In this document: piece after piece, positions 1 to 5,898 of the stretch | How positions within the stretch are numbered: position 1 is the first letter of the stretch | Layout: each line of letters begins with the position of its first letter | Source: Gammaproteobacteria bacterium | GTDB lineage: Bacteria; Pseudomonadota; Gammaproteobacteria; SZUA-152 | Length of the DNA: 18,545 nt | Assembly: GCA_003229995.1 (NCBI GenBank) | Contig: QIGJ01000364.1 | Span: 1 to 18,545 of the forward strand | Direction of reading: 5' to 3' | Notes under the pieces: model-generated | The model's input: the letters and a program-made list of their open reading frames with translations, nothing else | Told to the model about the DNA's origin: nothing | Database searches by the model: none | Program-made: the position numbers and the translations under genes

Positions 1-88
1 TAATTAGCTACATTTTTATCAGAAAAATATTAAATTAAATCAATACCCTATAGTTTAAAAATGTGTAATTAATTATCTGAACGTCTAT
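1..88. repeat. Partial copy of a ~102-bp palindromic repeat (repeat family 2), cut by the window edge
   Basis: The stretch GTAATTAATTATCTGAACGT plus CTATA at 64-88 recurs identically at 9151-9175. The first bases (TAATTAG) match the inner part of the left arm of that second copy (around 9090), so this copy probably begins just before the window. The complete copy at 9075-9176 has ~21-bp inverted ends. The interior between the arms is AT-rich and only loosely similar. No coding capacity is seen. Confidence 0.6.
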
Positions 89-113
89 ATGAATAAAAGA
101 GGGCGTGCCAGTT

Positions 114-459
114 GTAACCGTTCAGGCACCTTTTGTTGTTATCAGCTCAAGGCAAAAAATGTGAGTTTATGCCGAACAAGATGTTTAACCTAAAAAAATC
201 AGTTGAACCGTGGTTTATAGAACAAGCTCTTGCTTCCATAGTACATTTAAAAAATGCCCAATTCACCGAATGGGTGAATCTAAGATTTTTTAAAGGCACT
301 CTGAAAACAATAACTTGCACTCTAACTTCACTCTCAACTGATTTTTCTAGGTTCAAATGCTGTGTAGCGCAGGGATGTGCGGGAGCGATCAAGTGTAAAG
401 GATCATTTTTTTTACGAAAAAATGGTGAGTTTCATCAGGAGGGGGGCGTGAACGATTGC
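114..459 (+). mobile_element. MITE copy A, interrupted by a nested foldback element
   Basis: The left end GTAACCGTTCAG at 114-125 and the interior (GTTATCAGCTCAAGGCAAAA..., TTTATGCCGAACAAGATGTT) align with the intact copy at 6408-6580. Homology resumes at 354 (CAAATGCTGTGTAGC...) and runs to a decayed right end GTGAACGATTGC (448-459; intact ends read CTGAACGGTTAC). Without the 187-353 insertion the element would be about 178 bp, close to the 173-bp intact copy. No convincing 8-bp target duplication is seen (TGCCAGTT on the left, GAAAGTTT on the right), consistent with an old copy. Its right end overlaps the 3' end of the minus-strand gene at 435-941. Confidence 0.82.
187..353. mobile_element. 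167-bp foldback element inserted inside MITE copy A
   Basis: The ends AACCTAAAAAAATCAGTTGA (187-206) and TCAACTGATTTTTCTAGGTT (334-353) are reverse complements with one mismatch. Inner arms TTTAAAAAAT (246-255) and ATTTTTTAAA (285-294), and ATTCACC/GGTGAAT (261-267/273-279), share the same centre near 270. The segments between also pair at many positions, so the element is one long imperfect palindrome. MITE copy C has GATGTTCAAATG uninterrupted at the equivalent place, which defines the insertion point. Target duplication is unclear, at most two or three bases. Open frames across it on either strand are by-products of the palindrome. Confidence 0.82.
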
Positions 460-941
460 GAAAGTTTGGCACACTCAATCAAGGTCTTCGCTGTCAAGCT
501 ATGTGCTTGTGCAAACCCGCCAACAAACCGTAATGACTTTGGCTTTAACTGAAATAAAACAAAGTCACCAAAGCCAAATAATGGTTCGGCCGTTGGTAAG
601 CGATTTAAATACGTTTGTTTAATCGACTCAAACGCCAAACTATTACGTTCAACCACCTCAATCTCACCGCTAATACTTATTCGTGTCAAGGTCTGTGGAT
701 CACCCTTTCCGTTATCCGTCTCGGTAATGACTAAGGAAGTTTTGGCGTGTTTTAATATATTACGGGTATGCTGCGATAATTTACTAATGTGAATATAAAA
801 AGTAGAAAAATCGGCTGCATAGGCGTAGGCGACCATTGCAGCCAGCGGCTGACCTTCATTATCGACAGTGGCAAGACCTGCCCAGCGTTGCTGGCGAATC
901 AGTGTGGCTAGAGCGAGTTTTTGCTCTTGCTTCATAGTCAT
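435..941 (-). CDS. Pyridoxamine 5'-phosphate oxidase-like / HugZ-type flavin-binding protein
   Basis: This encodes about 168 aa with the split-barrel FMN-binding pattern. An N-terminal helix (LIRQQRWAGLATVDNEGQP) is followed by beta strands (FYIHISKLSQHTRN, SLVITE, LTRISISGEIEVV) and a C-terminal FGFGDFVLFQLKP..RFVGGFAQA block. The last block resembles HugZ-like and related PNPOx proteins, in which GDF and VGGF are typical. Family members bind FMN, F420 or heme; the substrate here is unknown, and the protein is probably cytosolic because no signal peptide is seen. ATG at 941 or 935 is the likely start; a TTG at 977 would add 12 residues behind a slightly better-spaced GAG. The last residues (SFTPPS) and the stop codon lie inside the decayed right end of MITE copy A, so the native C-terminus was probably replaced. 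The fold is fairly sure, the function not. Confidence 0.75.
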   Translation of the reverse strand: MTMKQEQKLALATLIRQQRWAGLATVDNEGQPLAAMVAYAYAADFSTFYIHISKLSQHTRNILKHAKTSLVITETDNGKGDPQTLTRISISGEIEVVERNSLAFESIKQTYLNRLPTAEPLFGFGDFVLFQLKPKSLRFVGGFAQAHSLTAKTLIECAKLSQSFTPPS

Positions 942-1073
942 TTGCTCTGCTAATGTTTTACCAACAATTCCCGTCAAATTTATTCTCGTTCAACTATTGG
1001 GTCCATTGGCTTGAAAGTACACGATTATGTTTTTTTAGGTTATTTTTTTATTCTTCAGGTGAGTCGTTTCGAT

Positions 1074-1175
1074 GTAACCGTTCAGGCTCCCTCCTGTTGT
1101 CATCATTTCTGCATTAAAAAATGATCATCTACATTTGACCGTTGCCGCGCATCCCTGTGCTACACAGGGTTTGAG
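1074..1175 (-). mobile_element. MITE copy B, reverse orientation, truncated
   Basis: Beginning with GTAACCGTTCAGGCTCC at 1074, this is the reverse complement of the right ~100 bp of copy C (6480-6580), including TTAAAAAATGATCAT and the CATCCCTGTGCTACAC block. Homology stops near TTTGA at about 1174; the rest of the element is missing, and accordingly no target duplication is found. The interior carries a perfect small hairpin, CCCTGTG (1153-1159) against CACAGGG (1163-1169). Confidence 0.8.
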
Positions 1176-1226
1176 CGGTTGCGGGTTAGGAGCTTTCACG
1201 ATACAAAGGCCACCGAGAGAAAGCAA

Positions 1227-2693
1227 TTATGATTCTTCTTGTGCCATAGAAGAGTGTTTGTCAGGGGTGTTGTTTGTAACTCTGGAATTACGTATTTTTA
1301 CAACAACTCCGCCATTTTGTAGTGCTGAAGTTTGTGCTATGCCGCCTAAATCAGCAATATTGGCAGCCAAAGCTTTATTGCTTTCATCGTTGTGATCAAA
1401 AACTAGGTGCGTGATTCCTTTAATATTTTTTGCCAAAGTCGGGCCATCTACAGCGGCCTTAGGCAATGGAAATACGACACCTCTACAATTAAGCATGGTT
1501 TGTGCGGGCCACTGGCTTGCAATTACGAATGGCGTTGCTGCATCATCGTCCTTGGGTGAGTGATCGTTGCATAATGTGTTGATCAGTATGTCTCGATCAG
1601 AATAGCGTTCCATAACATGATTGCGGGTGTACTCTTTGTTGACCATCATAAATGTTGTGGCGAGCAAGAATGTCGTGATAATGACAATGCCTCGTTGACC
1701 GAACAATGATTCCGTCTTTATCTTTTGGTTGAGTTTTATGAGTATAGGTATGCCTCGGTACAACAAAAGTGTGCATGCAAGCAGAGCCCAAGTTCCATCG
1801 GCGGCAACGAGGCCGACAACTAAGCCTAAAGTTAAGAGTGTGGTCAGGAAATCGGTCGTGATGCGTTGTCGGTCTTGGTAGAGGGTGTACGCTAACAATA
1901 TGATTACGATTGAGCCGATAATTGTCGAGGCGGGTTCGCCAACGCCCGTGAGGCCGCTGGCAAAAGTGTCAGACAGAGTCTGTATCGGATTGCTCATCCA
2001 GGCCAGGCCGTCTTGCCACCCCGTTCGGAAGGAGATAACAAGGAAGGTTGCTACTAGTGAGCCGATAATAACGGATTTTTTTTTGTATGCTTGATCGTCG
2101 TCTGTGTTTTTGCACCAGTACCAAGCCAGAGCAAGAGGGTAGGCTATTGCTGCAGGATGTAGGCTTACGGCGATCATTACGGTGAATAGTTGAGTGAAGT
2201 ACCAACCACCTAGATGACGGCCGCTATTTGAATAGGCGCCGTGTAACCAGTGTCCAAATGCAAACATAAGCAATAGATAAGGGCCTGTGCTGATTATGTC
2301 AATTTGCGTTATGGTTAGGGGCAAAAGAAGTAATAATGCAGAAGCTAAAAGCGCGGACTCTTGGTTTTTACTATTATTATTGGTGTGCCACTGAAAGAGC
2401 AAGAGCACCGCACCAAACATAATCATCATAGTGAATACTTTCGCGGCGATAATGCTTCCCGACCAGTAAAGTGAGACAGGGAGTAGTAAGAATGTACGTA
2501 AATCTGGCGTGCCGAAAGTGCCTATAGGGCTTGCTATTTTGTCTACGACAGACCATAGCATTAATAAATCTTTAGCTGCGCCTTCTTCTATGCCGATGGT
2601 ATTGAAGCGCAAAAGGCCAAAAGAAAGTATGGCTGCGCCCCATACAACAAGTGCAGCAAGGGCGTAATAGCGTCTTGGAATAGGCGGCTTCAT
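1227..2693 (-). CDS. Polytopic membrane protein, possibly a GT-C (family 39-like) glycosyltransferase
   Basis: The product is 488 aa with roughly nine to eleven hydrophobic helices over residues 8-350, then a soluble C-terminal domain of about 130 residues (from VNKEYTRNHVMERYSDRD onward). The plan of a first helix, a short loop with paired acidic residues (GIEEGAAKD, about residues 34-42), more helices and a periplasmic C-terminal domain recalls GT-C lipid-phosphosugar transferases such as the ArnT/PMT group. This is a topology-based guess; no diagnostic motif clinches it. ATG at 2693 is preceded by AAGAG at a suitable distance. It lies alone on the minus strand with MITE copy B just after its stop codon. 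The C-terminus (VVVKIRNSRVTNNTPDKHSS...) is hydrophilic. Confidence 0.6.
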   Translation of the reverse strand: MKPPIPRRYYALAALVVWGAAILSFGLLRFNTIGIEEGAAKDLLMLWSVVDKIASPIGTFGTPDLRTFLLLPVSLYWSGSIIAAKVFTMMIMFGAVLLLFQWHTNNNSKNQESALLASALLLLLPLTITQIDIISTGPYLLLMFAFGHWLHGAYSNSGRHLGGWYFTQLFTVMIAVSLHPAAIAYPLALAWYWCKNTDDDQAYKKKSVIIGSLVATFLVISFRTGWQDGLAWMSNPIQTLSDTFASGLTGVGEPASTIIGSIVIILLAYTLYQDRQRITTDFLTTLLTLGLVVGLVAADGTWALLACTLLLYRGIPILIKLNQKIKTESLFGQRGIVIITTFLLATTFMMVNKEYTRNHVMERYSDRDILINTLCNDHSPKDDDAATPFVIASQWPAQTMLNCRGVVFPLPKAAVDGPTLAKNIKGITHLVFDHNDESNKALAANIADLGGIAQTSALQNGGVVVKIRNSRVTNNTPDKHSSMAQEES

Positions 2694-2781
2694 GGTTTGA
2701 CTCTTTCGGGGAATAATTATTATTTTTAAAATTTGGTGCTTAAGTGTTGACTGTAATGATATATGAAAATACGGTGTGTTG

Positions 2782-2807
2782 GCAGGTTTTTTGTGAAAAA
2801 AGCCTGC
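2782..2807 (+). terminator. Hairpin followed by a T-rich run (terminator-like, no obvious upstream gene)
   Basis: GCAGG-TTTTTT-GTG-AAAAAA-(G)-CCTGC forms a stem of about 11 bp with one bulge, followed on the plus strand by TTTTAAGTTTTAG. No plus-strand gene ends just upstream, so its role is unclear. On the minus strand it lies in the leader of the 1227-2693 gene and could attenuate read-through from the small ORF at 2877-2957. Confidence 0.35.
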
Positions 2808-2822
2808 TTTTAAGTTTTAGTG

Positions 2823-2869
2823 AGTGCGCCTAGAGCACGTTTAATAGTGGTTTGTGGTGTAGGCGCACT
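2823..2869. other. Perfect 10-bp inverted repeat between two minus-strand genes
   Basis: AGTGCGCCTA (2823-2832) and TAGGCGCACT (2860-2869) are exact reverse complements around a 27-nt spacer. On the plus strand TTTAGTTTTAG follows, nearly the same tail as after the neighbouring hairpin at 2782-2807. It could be an operator or an RNA hairpin in the 3' UTR of the 26-aa ORF. Confidence 0.45.
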
Positions 2870-2876
2870 TTTAGTT

Positions 2877-2957
2877 TTAGTTGCCGAAGGCCAGTGGTAA
2901 TACAATAAAAAATAGTAAAACGAATGCAATAGTTAATGCAGGCATCAGATTATTCAT
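2877..2957 (-). CDS. 26-aa single-helix membrane micropeptide
   Basis: ATG at 2957 is preceded by AGAGGGATTTAAC, a good Shine-Dalgarno at normal distance, and the frame ends at TAA (2877-2879). After MNNLMPAL the chain is one uninterrupted hydrophobic stretch (TIAFVLLFFIVLPLAFG) ending in GN. That is the profile of a small membrane subunit or regulator, such as the one-helix accessory peptides of respiratory oxidases. I do not recognise a family. It is divergent from the 29-aa ORF at 3628 across an empty intergenic region. Ribosome site, hydrophobicity and lack of any competing gene make it plausible; there is no homology evidence. Confidence 0.5.
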   Translation of the reverse strand: MNNLMPALTIAFVLLFFIVLPLAFGN

Positions 2958-3089
2958 GTTAAATCCCTCTTTATCAAAGTGGCAAAAAAACAGACAACAC
3001 ATGTTTGAATTTCAGATTTTTGTTGTTGCCTGACGTACGCTGCCCACCCTGTTATTCAGGTGCTTTTTTTATGTAAATGAAAACACAAT

Positions 3090-3233
3090 ATGACAGACTG
3101 GATGGGTAAGTTCCAGAATATTCCTATGCCTGACTCTGCTTGTCAATTATTATTTTTATTCTTTGGGTTGTTTGCATCCGTTGTTCGACGTAGATATTTG
3201 AGTTTGTTGATATTTCAAAGCTGCTATTACTGA
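3090..3233 (+). CDS. Candidate 47-aa ORF resembling an isolated PEP-CTERM-like tail
   Basis: ATG at 3090 to TGA at 3231-3233. The sequence has IPMPDS, a hydrophobic stretch (CQLLFLFFGLFASVV), then RRRY and a second hydrophobic tail. The order proline-rich motif, helix, arginine cluster is that of PEP-CTERM exosortase signals, but the ORF is far too short to be a whole exported protein, the second hydrophobic tail is atypical, and no good ribosome site is seen. It may be a gene remnant or chance. Confidence 0.2.
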   Translation: MTDWMGKFQNIPMPDSACQLLFLFFGLFASVVRRRYLSLLIFQSCYY

Positions 3234-3422
3234 ACGACTCAATGAAATTTATTTAAAATTTGCATTCTTCTATTGCTCCGGATTAGTATGATTATATTTA
3301 CGTTTAGGCTAAGTTTTGTTCTTCTGCTTCTTAGCGGTTTCGCGTAGAATAATGCAATGCAACGATAGTTACAGGTTCATGATCATTCATAAAGCATAGT
3401 TCTATACTGCGTTTTAAGGTGA

Positions 3423-3524
3423 ATGAAAAAGCTGAATTTTAAAGGTTTACTTATTTTTTTGGATATAGTGCTTGAACTTGTGGGTTGTGTCGTGTTAAAA
3501 ATAGCCGATGCAGGTGTTCATTGA
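3423..3524 (+). CDS. Candidate 33-aa hydrophobic ORF
   Basis: ATG at 3423 follows TTTTAAGGTGA, where AAGG is closer to the start than usual. The peptide begins MKKLNFKG and continues as one hydrophobic helix (LLIFLDIVLELVGCVVLKIA). It lies 100 bp before the better-supported 29-aa ORF. Length and spacing make it uncertain. Confidence 0.25.
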   Translation: MKKLNFKGLLIFLDIVLELVGCVVLKIADAGVH

Positions 3525-3627
3525 CTGTTTAAGTGATGATCGTCTGGATTGGATGGTGGGGTTAGAAAATAAAGCGTCAGCAAATAAAGCTTAAAACTAA
3601 ACTGCTGCATAATGAGGAGCTTTGAAT

Positions 3628-3717
3628 ATGTTACATACAAATGAAGTGGCAATACTTTATCTTTTGTGGTTTGTTCTTGCGTTTGGCTTAGCAGCCTTAA
3701 AAATTCTTAAATTATAG
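3628..3717 (+). CDS. 29-aa single-helix membrane micropeptide upstream of cytochrome c4
   Basis: ATG at 3628 has a strong Shine-Dalgarno (GAGGAG, seven to eight bases upstream); stop TAG is at 3715-3717. The peptide has a short polar start (MLHTNEV), one transmembrane helix (AILYLLWFVLAFGLAALKIL) and a lysine near the end. Size and layout resemble the one-helix accessory subunits of terminal oxidases (CcoQ/CydX-like in style only; no sequence identity is claimed). It is on the same strand as the cytochrome c4 gene, 197 bp upstream of its start, with a foldable leader between. A role with the neighbouring cytochromes is inference from position. Confidence 0.5.
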   Translation: MLHTNEVAILYLLWFVLAFGLAALKILKL

Positions 3718-3762
3718 AGCTTTGAAAAAACATCATCCTAATTTCGGGAAGGTGGGAGGGTA

Positions 3763-3860
3763 ACCTATTAACACGGTTGTGCTGCCAGGGAACTGGAAGC
3801 GCATGTAAACGGTAGTTTAGGTGGGCTTCATTATTGAAGACTGTTTGACTAAAAACCGTT
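3763..3860 (+). promoter_or_regulatory. Candidate structured RNA leader before the cytochrome c4 gene
   Basis: TGTGCT-g-CCAG-GGAA-CTGG-a-AGCGCA (3778-3803) makes a 10-bp hairpin capped by a GNRA-type GGAA loop with a single G.A mismatch. It is enclosed by ACCTA..AAC (3763-3772) pairing with GTTTAGGT (3815-3822). A third pairing, AACGGT (3808-3813) with ACCGTT (3855-3860), would form an alternative or pseudoknotted arrangement. I compared it by memory with cobalamin and c-di-GMP riboswitches and found no match. The case rests on base pairing alone. Confidence 0.35.
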
Positions 3861-3914
3861 GCATCCAATGTTGGTAGTTTGGATAGTATTTTAAATTCGG
3901 GAGGGGGTCTTGAA

Positions 3915-4643
3915 ATGCATAAGTATTTGATTTCAATGTCGGTTGTAGCGTTTGTGACGGGCGTATTCGCAACTGGTGCGATAGCAGCTGCACAATTTCC
4001 AAAAGGTGATGGTAATGTCGCCAGTGGGCAAAGTATTTTTGAAAATGGTAAAGGGGATGTGCCGGCATGTAACTCGTGTCATGGTGCGGATGGCAGCGGT
4101 GATGACAACATGGGTACGCCACGTTTATCAGGGCAGTGGTTTTCTTTCTTGTTAAAGCAGCTCGAAGACTACGCGTCTGATGCGCGTACAGATAACACCA
4201 TGTTCGTGATGAATGCTAATGCGAAGGGCTTAAGTAAGCAAGACCGTCGTGATGTTGCAACCTATCTTGCACAAAAGAAAATAGACTTTAAGGGTTCTGA
4301 TCTTAAGGCGATTGCTGAGGGTGGAACAGAAGTTGGGAAATCGAATTTCGGTAAAAGTCTTGTAGAGTTTGGCAGTCCTGAGTTATCAGCATGCAAATCT
4401 TGTCATGGTTATGCAGGTCGTGGTGCGCCACCTGTCTATCCAATTATTGGTTTGCAGCGGTATACTTACTTAGTTAGTCAGCTAAAGAACTGGCGCGATG
4501 GTACGCGATCAAATGATCCTATGAGTCAAATGCAAAAAGTTGCTCAAAAGATGTCAGACGATGACATTAGAAACGCAGCGGCATATTTGACTAACGCAAA
4601 CCCATACTCTATGGGTAACTTTTACACACCTTATGATCACTAA
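3915..4643 (+). CDS. Diheme cytochrome c4-type protein (periplasmic)
   Basis: The product is 242 aa from ATG 3915, chosen for the GGGAGGGGG ribosome site just upstream and a clean Sec signal peptide (MHKYLISMSVVAFVTGVFAT, cleavage probably after AIAAA near residue 26). It contains two homologous class I cytochrome domains. Domain 1 has CNSCH at 52-56 with a candidate Met ligand at 96 or 99; domain 2 has CKSCH at 160-164 with Met 203 or 206. Two repeats with the HG(A/Y).G.G pattern after each heme and this length are typical of cytochrome c4, a periplasmic or membrane-associated electron shuttle to terminal oxidases. It is monocistronic or co-transcribed with the upstream 29-aa ORF, and ends before a strong terminator at 4704. 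The following cytochrome operon suggests a shared respiratory role. Confidence 0.9.
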   Translation: MHKYLISMSVVAFVTGVFATGAIAAAQFPKGDGNVASGQSIFENGKGDVPACNSCHGADGSGDDNMGTPRLSGQWFSFLLKQLEDYASDARTDNTMFVMNANAKGLSKQDRRDVATYLAQKKIDFKGSDLKAIAEGGTEVGKSNFGKSLVEFGSPELSACKSCHGYAGRGAPPVYPIIGLQRYTYLVSQLKNWRDGTRSNDPMSQMQKVAQKMSDDDIRNAAAYLTNANPYSMGNFYTPYDH

Positions 4644-4703
4644 TATTTAAGATGTGCAGTTAAGAAGCAACGGAACAGTTAGATTATAGATCCGTGTTCA
4701 GGG

Positions 4704-4732
4704 AAAAGCGGGCTTTTAAGCCCGCTTTTTTC
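4704..4732 (+). terminator. Rho-independent terminator after the cytochrome c4 gene
   Basis: AAAAGCGGGCTT (4704-4715) and AAGCCCGCTTTT (4718-4729) form a perfect, GC-cored stem and run into a T tract (4726-4731). It separates cytochrome c4 from the operon starting at 4802. It also shows that an upstream in-frame start at 4694 for the next gene cannot be the real one, since that frame would be translated through the terminator. Confidence 0.9.
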
Positions 4733-4801
4733 TTATATAATAAAAAAAATAAAGTAAGTCATTTTTTATTGCAATTCCCATTTGTAATTGAGTTGAGTAC
4801 A

Positions 4802-5386
4802 ATGAAAAAACAACCCCTAAAGTCTGGTGAAAGAATTCTGTTAACCATTTTTGGCGCATTTTTTGTGTTGGCTATGATTGGTTATGTTGTGCTTGAGGCT
4901 GTGCGGCTGACTTCAGATAAGCCTATGTTTGTGCAAACGACATTTTTTAATTTTTCTGAAGATGGAAAGTCAGGTCATACACTTTACAAAAAATACAACT
5001 GTAATGCTTGTCACCGCGCTATGCGCATGGGGACCAGTATGGGTTTGATTTTGGATGGTATCGGTTCTAAATATGATGCGGAGCGGTTGGAGGCTTTTTT
5101 AACCGACCCTGAGGCGCTTTATGGTGCGGTTACCCTTGATCATGGGCCGTTTAAAGAAGCTGAGTTTGTGGCAAGGCTTCCGACAGAAGAGCGCCGTTTG
5201 CTCGCTGTGTTTTTGTCTGAGTTAAAAGCAGTTGCTGGATCGTCAGTCTCTAAGGTGCCGCCGCCAGAGCGCTCAGAGTTTGTTGATAGTATGGTAACAG
5301 CGTGGGCGCCGGACGATTGGAAAGAAAGATTTTCGGATCTGCGTGAAAAAAATAATGATGGTGATAGTGAGGTTGCACCACAATGA
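4802..5386 (+). CDS. Membrane-anchored monoheme cytochrome c
   Basis: The product is 194 aa from ATG 4802. One N-terminal transmembrane anchor (residues about 11-33, ILLTIFGAFFVLAMIGYVVLE) leads into a periplasmic domain with one heme motif CNACH (67-71), preceded by GHTLYKKYN, and a DGIGSKYDAERLEAFLTDP segment. An anchored single-heme domain of this type recalls NorC or CcoO-like electron-entry subunits of heme-copper oxidases. The axial Met is not obvious (Met 76 or 80 are candidates); the C-terminal part is acidic and lacks the usual late Met motif. Its stop overlaps the next start (ATGA), so it is translationally coupled to the oxidase-like gene. It probably delivers electrons to that protein; this is inferred from the operon. 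The ribosome site (TTGAGT) is weak. Confidence 0.8.
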   Translation: MKKQPLKSGERILLTIFGAFFVLAMIGYVVLEAVRLTSDKPMFVQTTFFNFSEDGKSGHTLYKKYNCNACHRAMRMGTSMGLILDGIGSKYDAERLEAFLTDPEALYGAVTLDHGPFKEAEFVARLPTEERRLLAVFLSELKAVAGSSVSKVPPPERSEFVDSMVTAWAPDDWKERFSDLREKNNDGDSEVAPQ

Positions 5387-5898
5387 ATAAGCCATGGGAG
5401 CATTCGCAAGAAGTTGTATATAGGCGCTATATGCTTTGGTTTGTGTACGCTTGTGTTATTTACAGTATTATTGGTTTTTCGTGGGGCGCGTTGATGGGCG
5501 GTATAGCAGAATTTCGCCATTTTGTTGATCATACTTCGCATGGTCGTTTAATAGTGAGGGCGCATACCCACATTAATTTACTCGGTTGGGTTGAAATGGC
5601 TATTTTTTCAGCAGTTTATTATATTATTCCGAGGATAGTGCAGAGACCCATATATAGCTTGACCTTGGTTAAGGTCCATTTTTGGGTGCATAATGTTGGT
5701 TTGATTGGTATGGTAGTGTTTTTTACCATTGCGGGTGTAGCGGGAAGTTCTGTTTCTGGCGGAGCTCAAGCTGAGGCGGTGGTTGCGCCTTTATTGGCGA
5801 CTATGGGAATGTTTGGCATGTTAGTTTTGTTAGCAAACTTTGTATGGGCGTTTAATATATTTCGCACGTGTAAAGGTTGGGAGAAGAGTAATGTCTAG
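5383..5898 (+). CDS. Four-helix miniature relative of heme-copper oxidase subunit I
   Basis: The product is 171 aa with four predicted helices (about 15-40, 57-82, 95-120, 135-160). Helix 2 contains RAHTHINLLGW (His 61, His 63), strikingly like the helix II low-spin-heme histidine region of cbb3/NOR-type subunit I. Helix 3 starts KVHFWVHNVGLIG (His 99, His 103). Normal subunit I has at least twelve helices and histidines in helices VI, VII and X for CuB and the high-spin heme; those parts are absent, so it cannot be a complete oxygen- or NO-reducing subunit. The reading frame is intact, well spaced and overlaps both neighbours (4 bp with the cytochrome, 8 bp with the thioredoxin-like gene), so it is a real short gene rather than a fragment. 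Likely a bis-His heme b electron-transfer membrane protein; this is inference. Confidence 0.75.
   Translation: MNKPWEHSQEVVYRRYMLWFVYACVIYSIIGFSWGALMGGIAEFRHFVDHTSHGRLIVRAHTHINLLGWVEMAIFSAVYYIIPRIVQRPIYSLTLVKVHFWVHNVGLIGMVVFFTIAGVAGSSVSGGAQAEAVVAPLLATMGMFGMLVLLANFVWAFNIFRTCKGWEKSNV

Larger units (their letters stand above)
2958..3627. other. Intergenic stretch without a confident gene
   Basis: This AT-rich region lies between the two divergent micropeptide ORFs. It holds only two weak candidates (3090-3233 and 3423-3524, listed separately) and a weak hairpin CCTGA...TCAGG near 3031-3060 followed by TGC and a T run. It presumably contains promoters in both directions, but none could be assigned by eye. 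Confidence 0.5.

Noticed and set aside
133-552. 139-aa plus-strand open frame near the window start
   Set aside because: It runs through MITE copy A, the nested palindrome and the antisense of the PNPOx-like gene; no family features, no ribosome site.
1175-1182. Right inverted end of MITE copy B (GCGGTTGC)
   Set aside because: Alignment with copy C shows the element is already truncated near 1174; the resemblance to CGGTTAC is probably chance and there is no target duplication.
3721-3830. Known riboswitch (cobalamin or c-di-GMP type) before cytochrome c4
   Set aside because: The conserved sequence blocks of those classes are missing; only generic base pairing is present.
4694-4801. Extended start for the monoheme cytochrome
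   Set aside because: The extra 36 codons cover the upstream rho-independent terminator and encode no sensible signal; ATG 4802 starts the membrane anchor.
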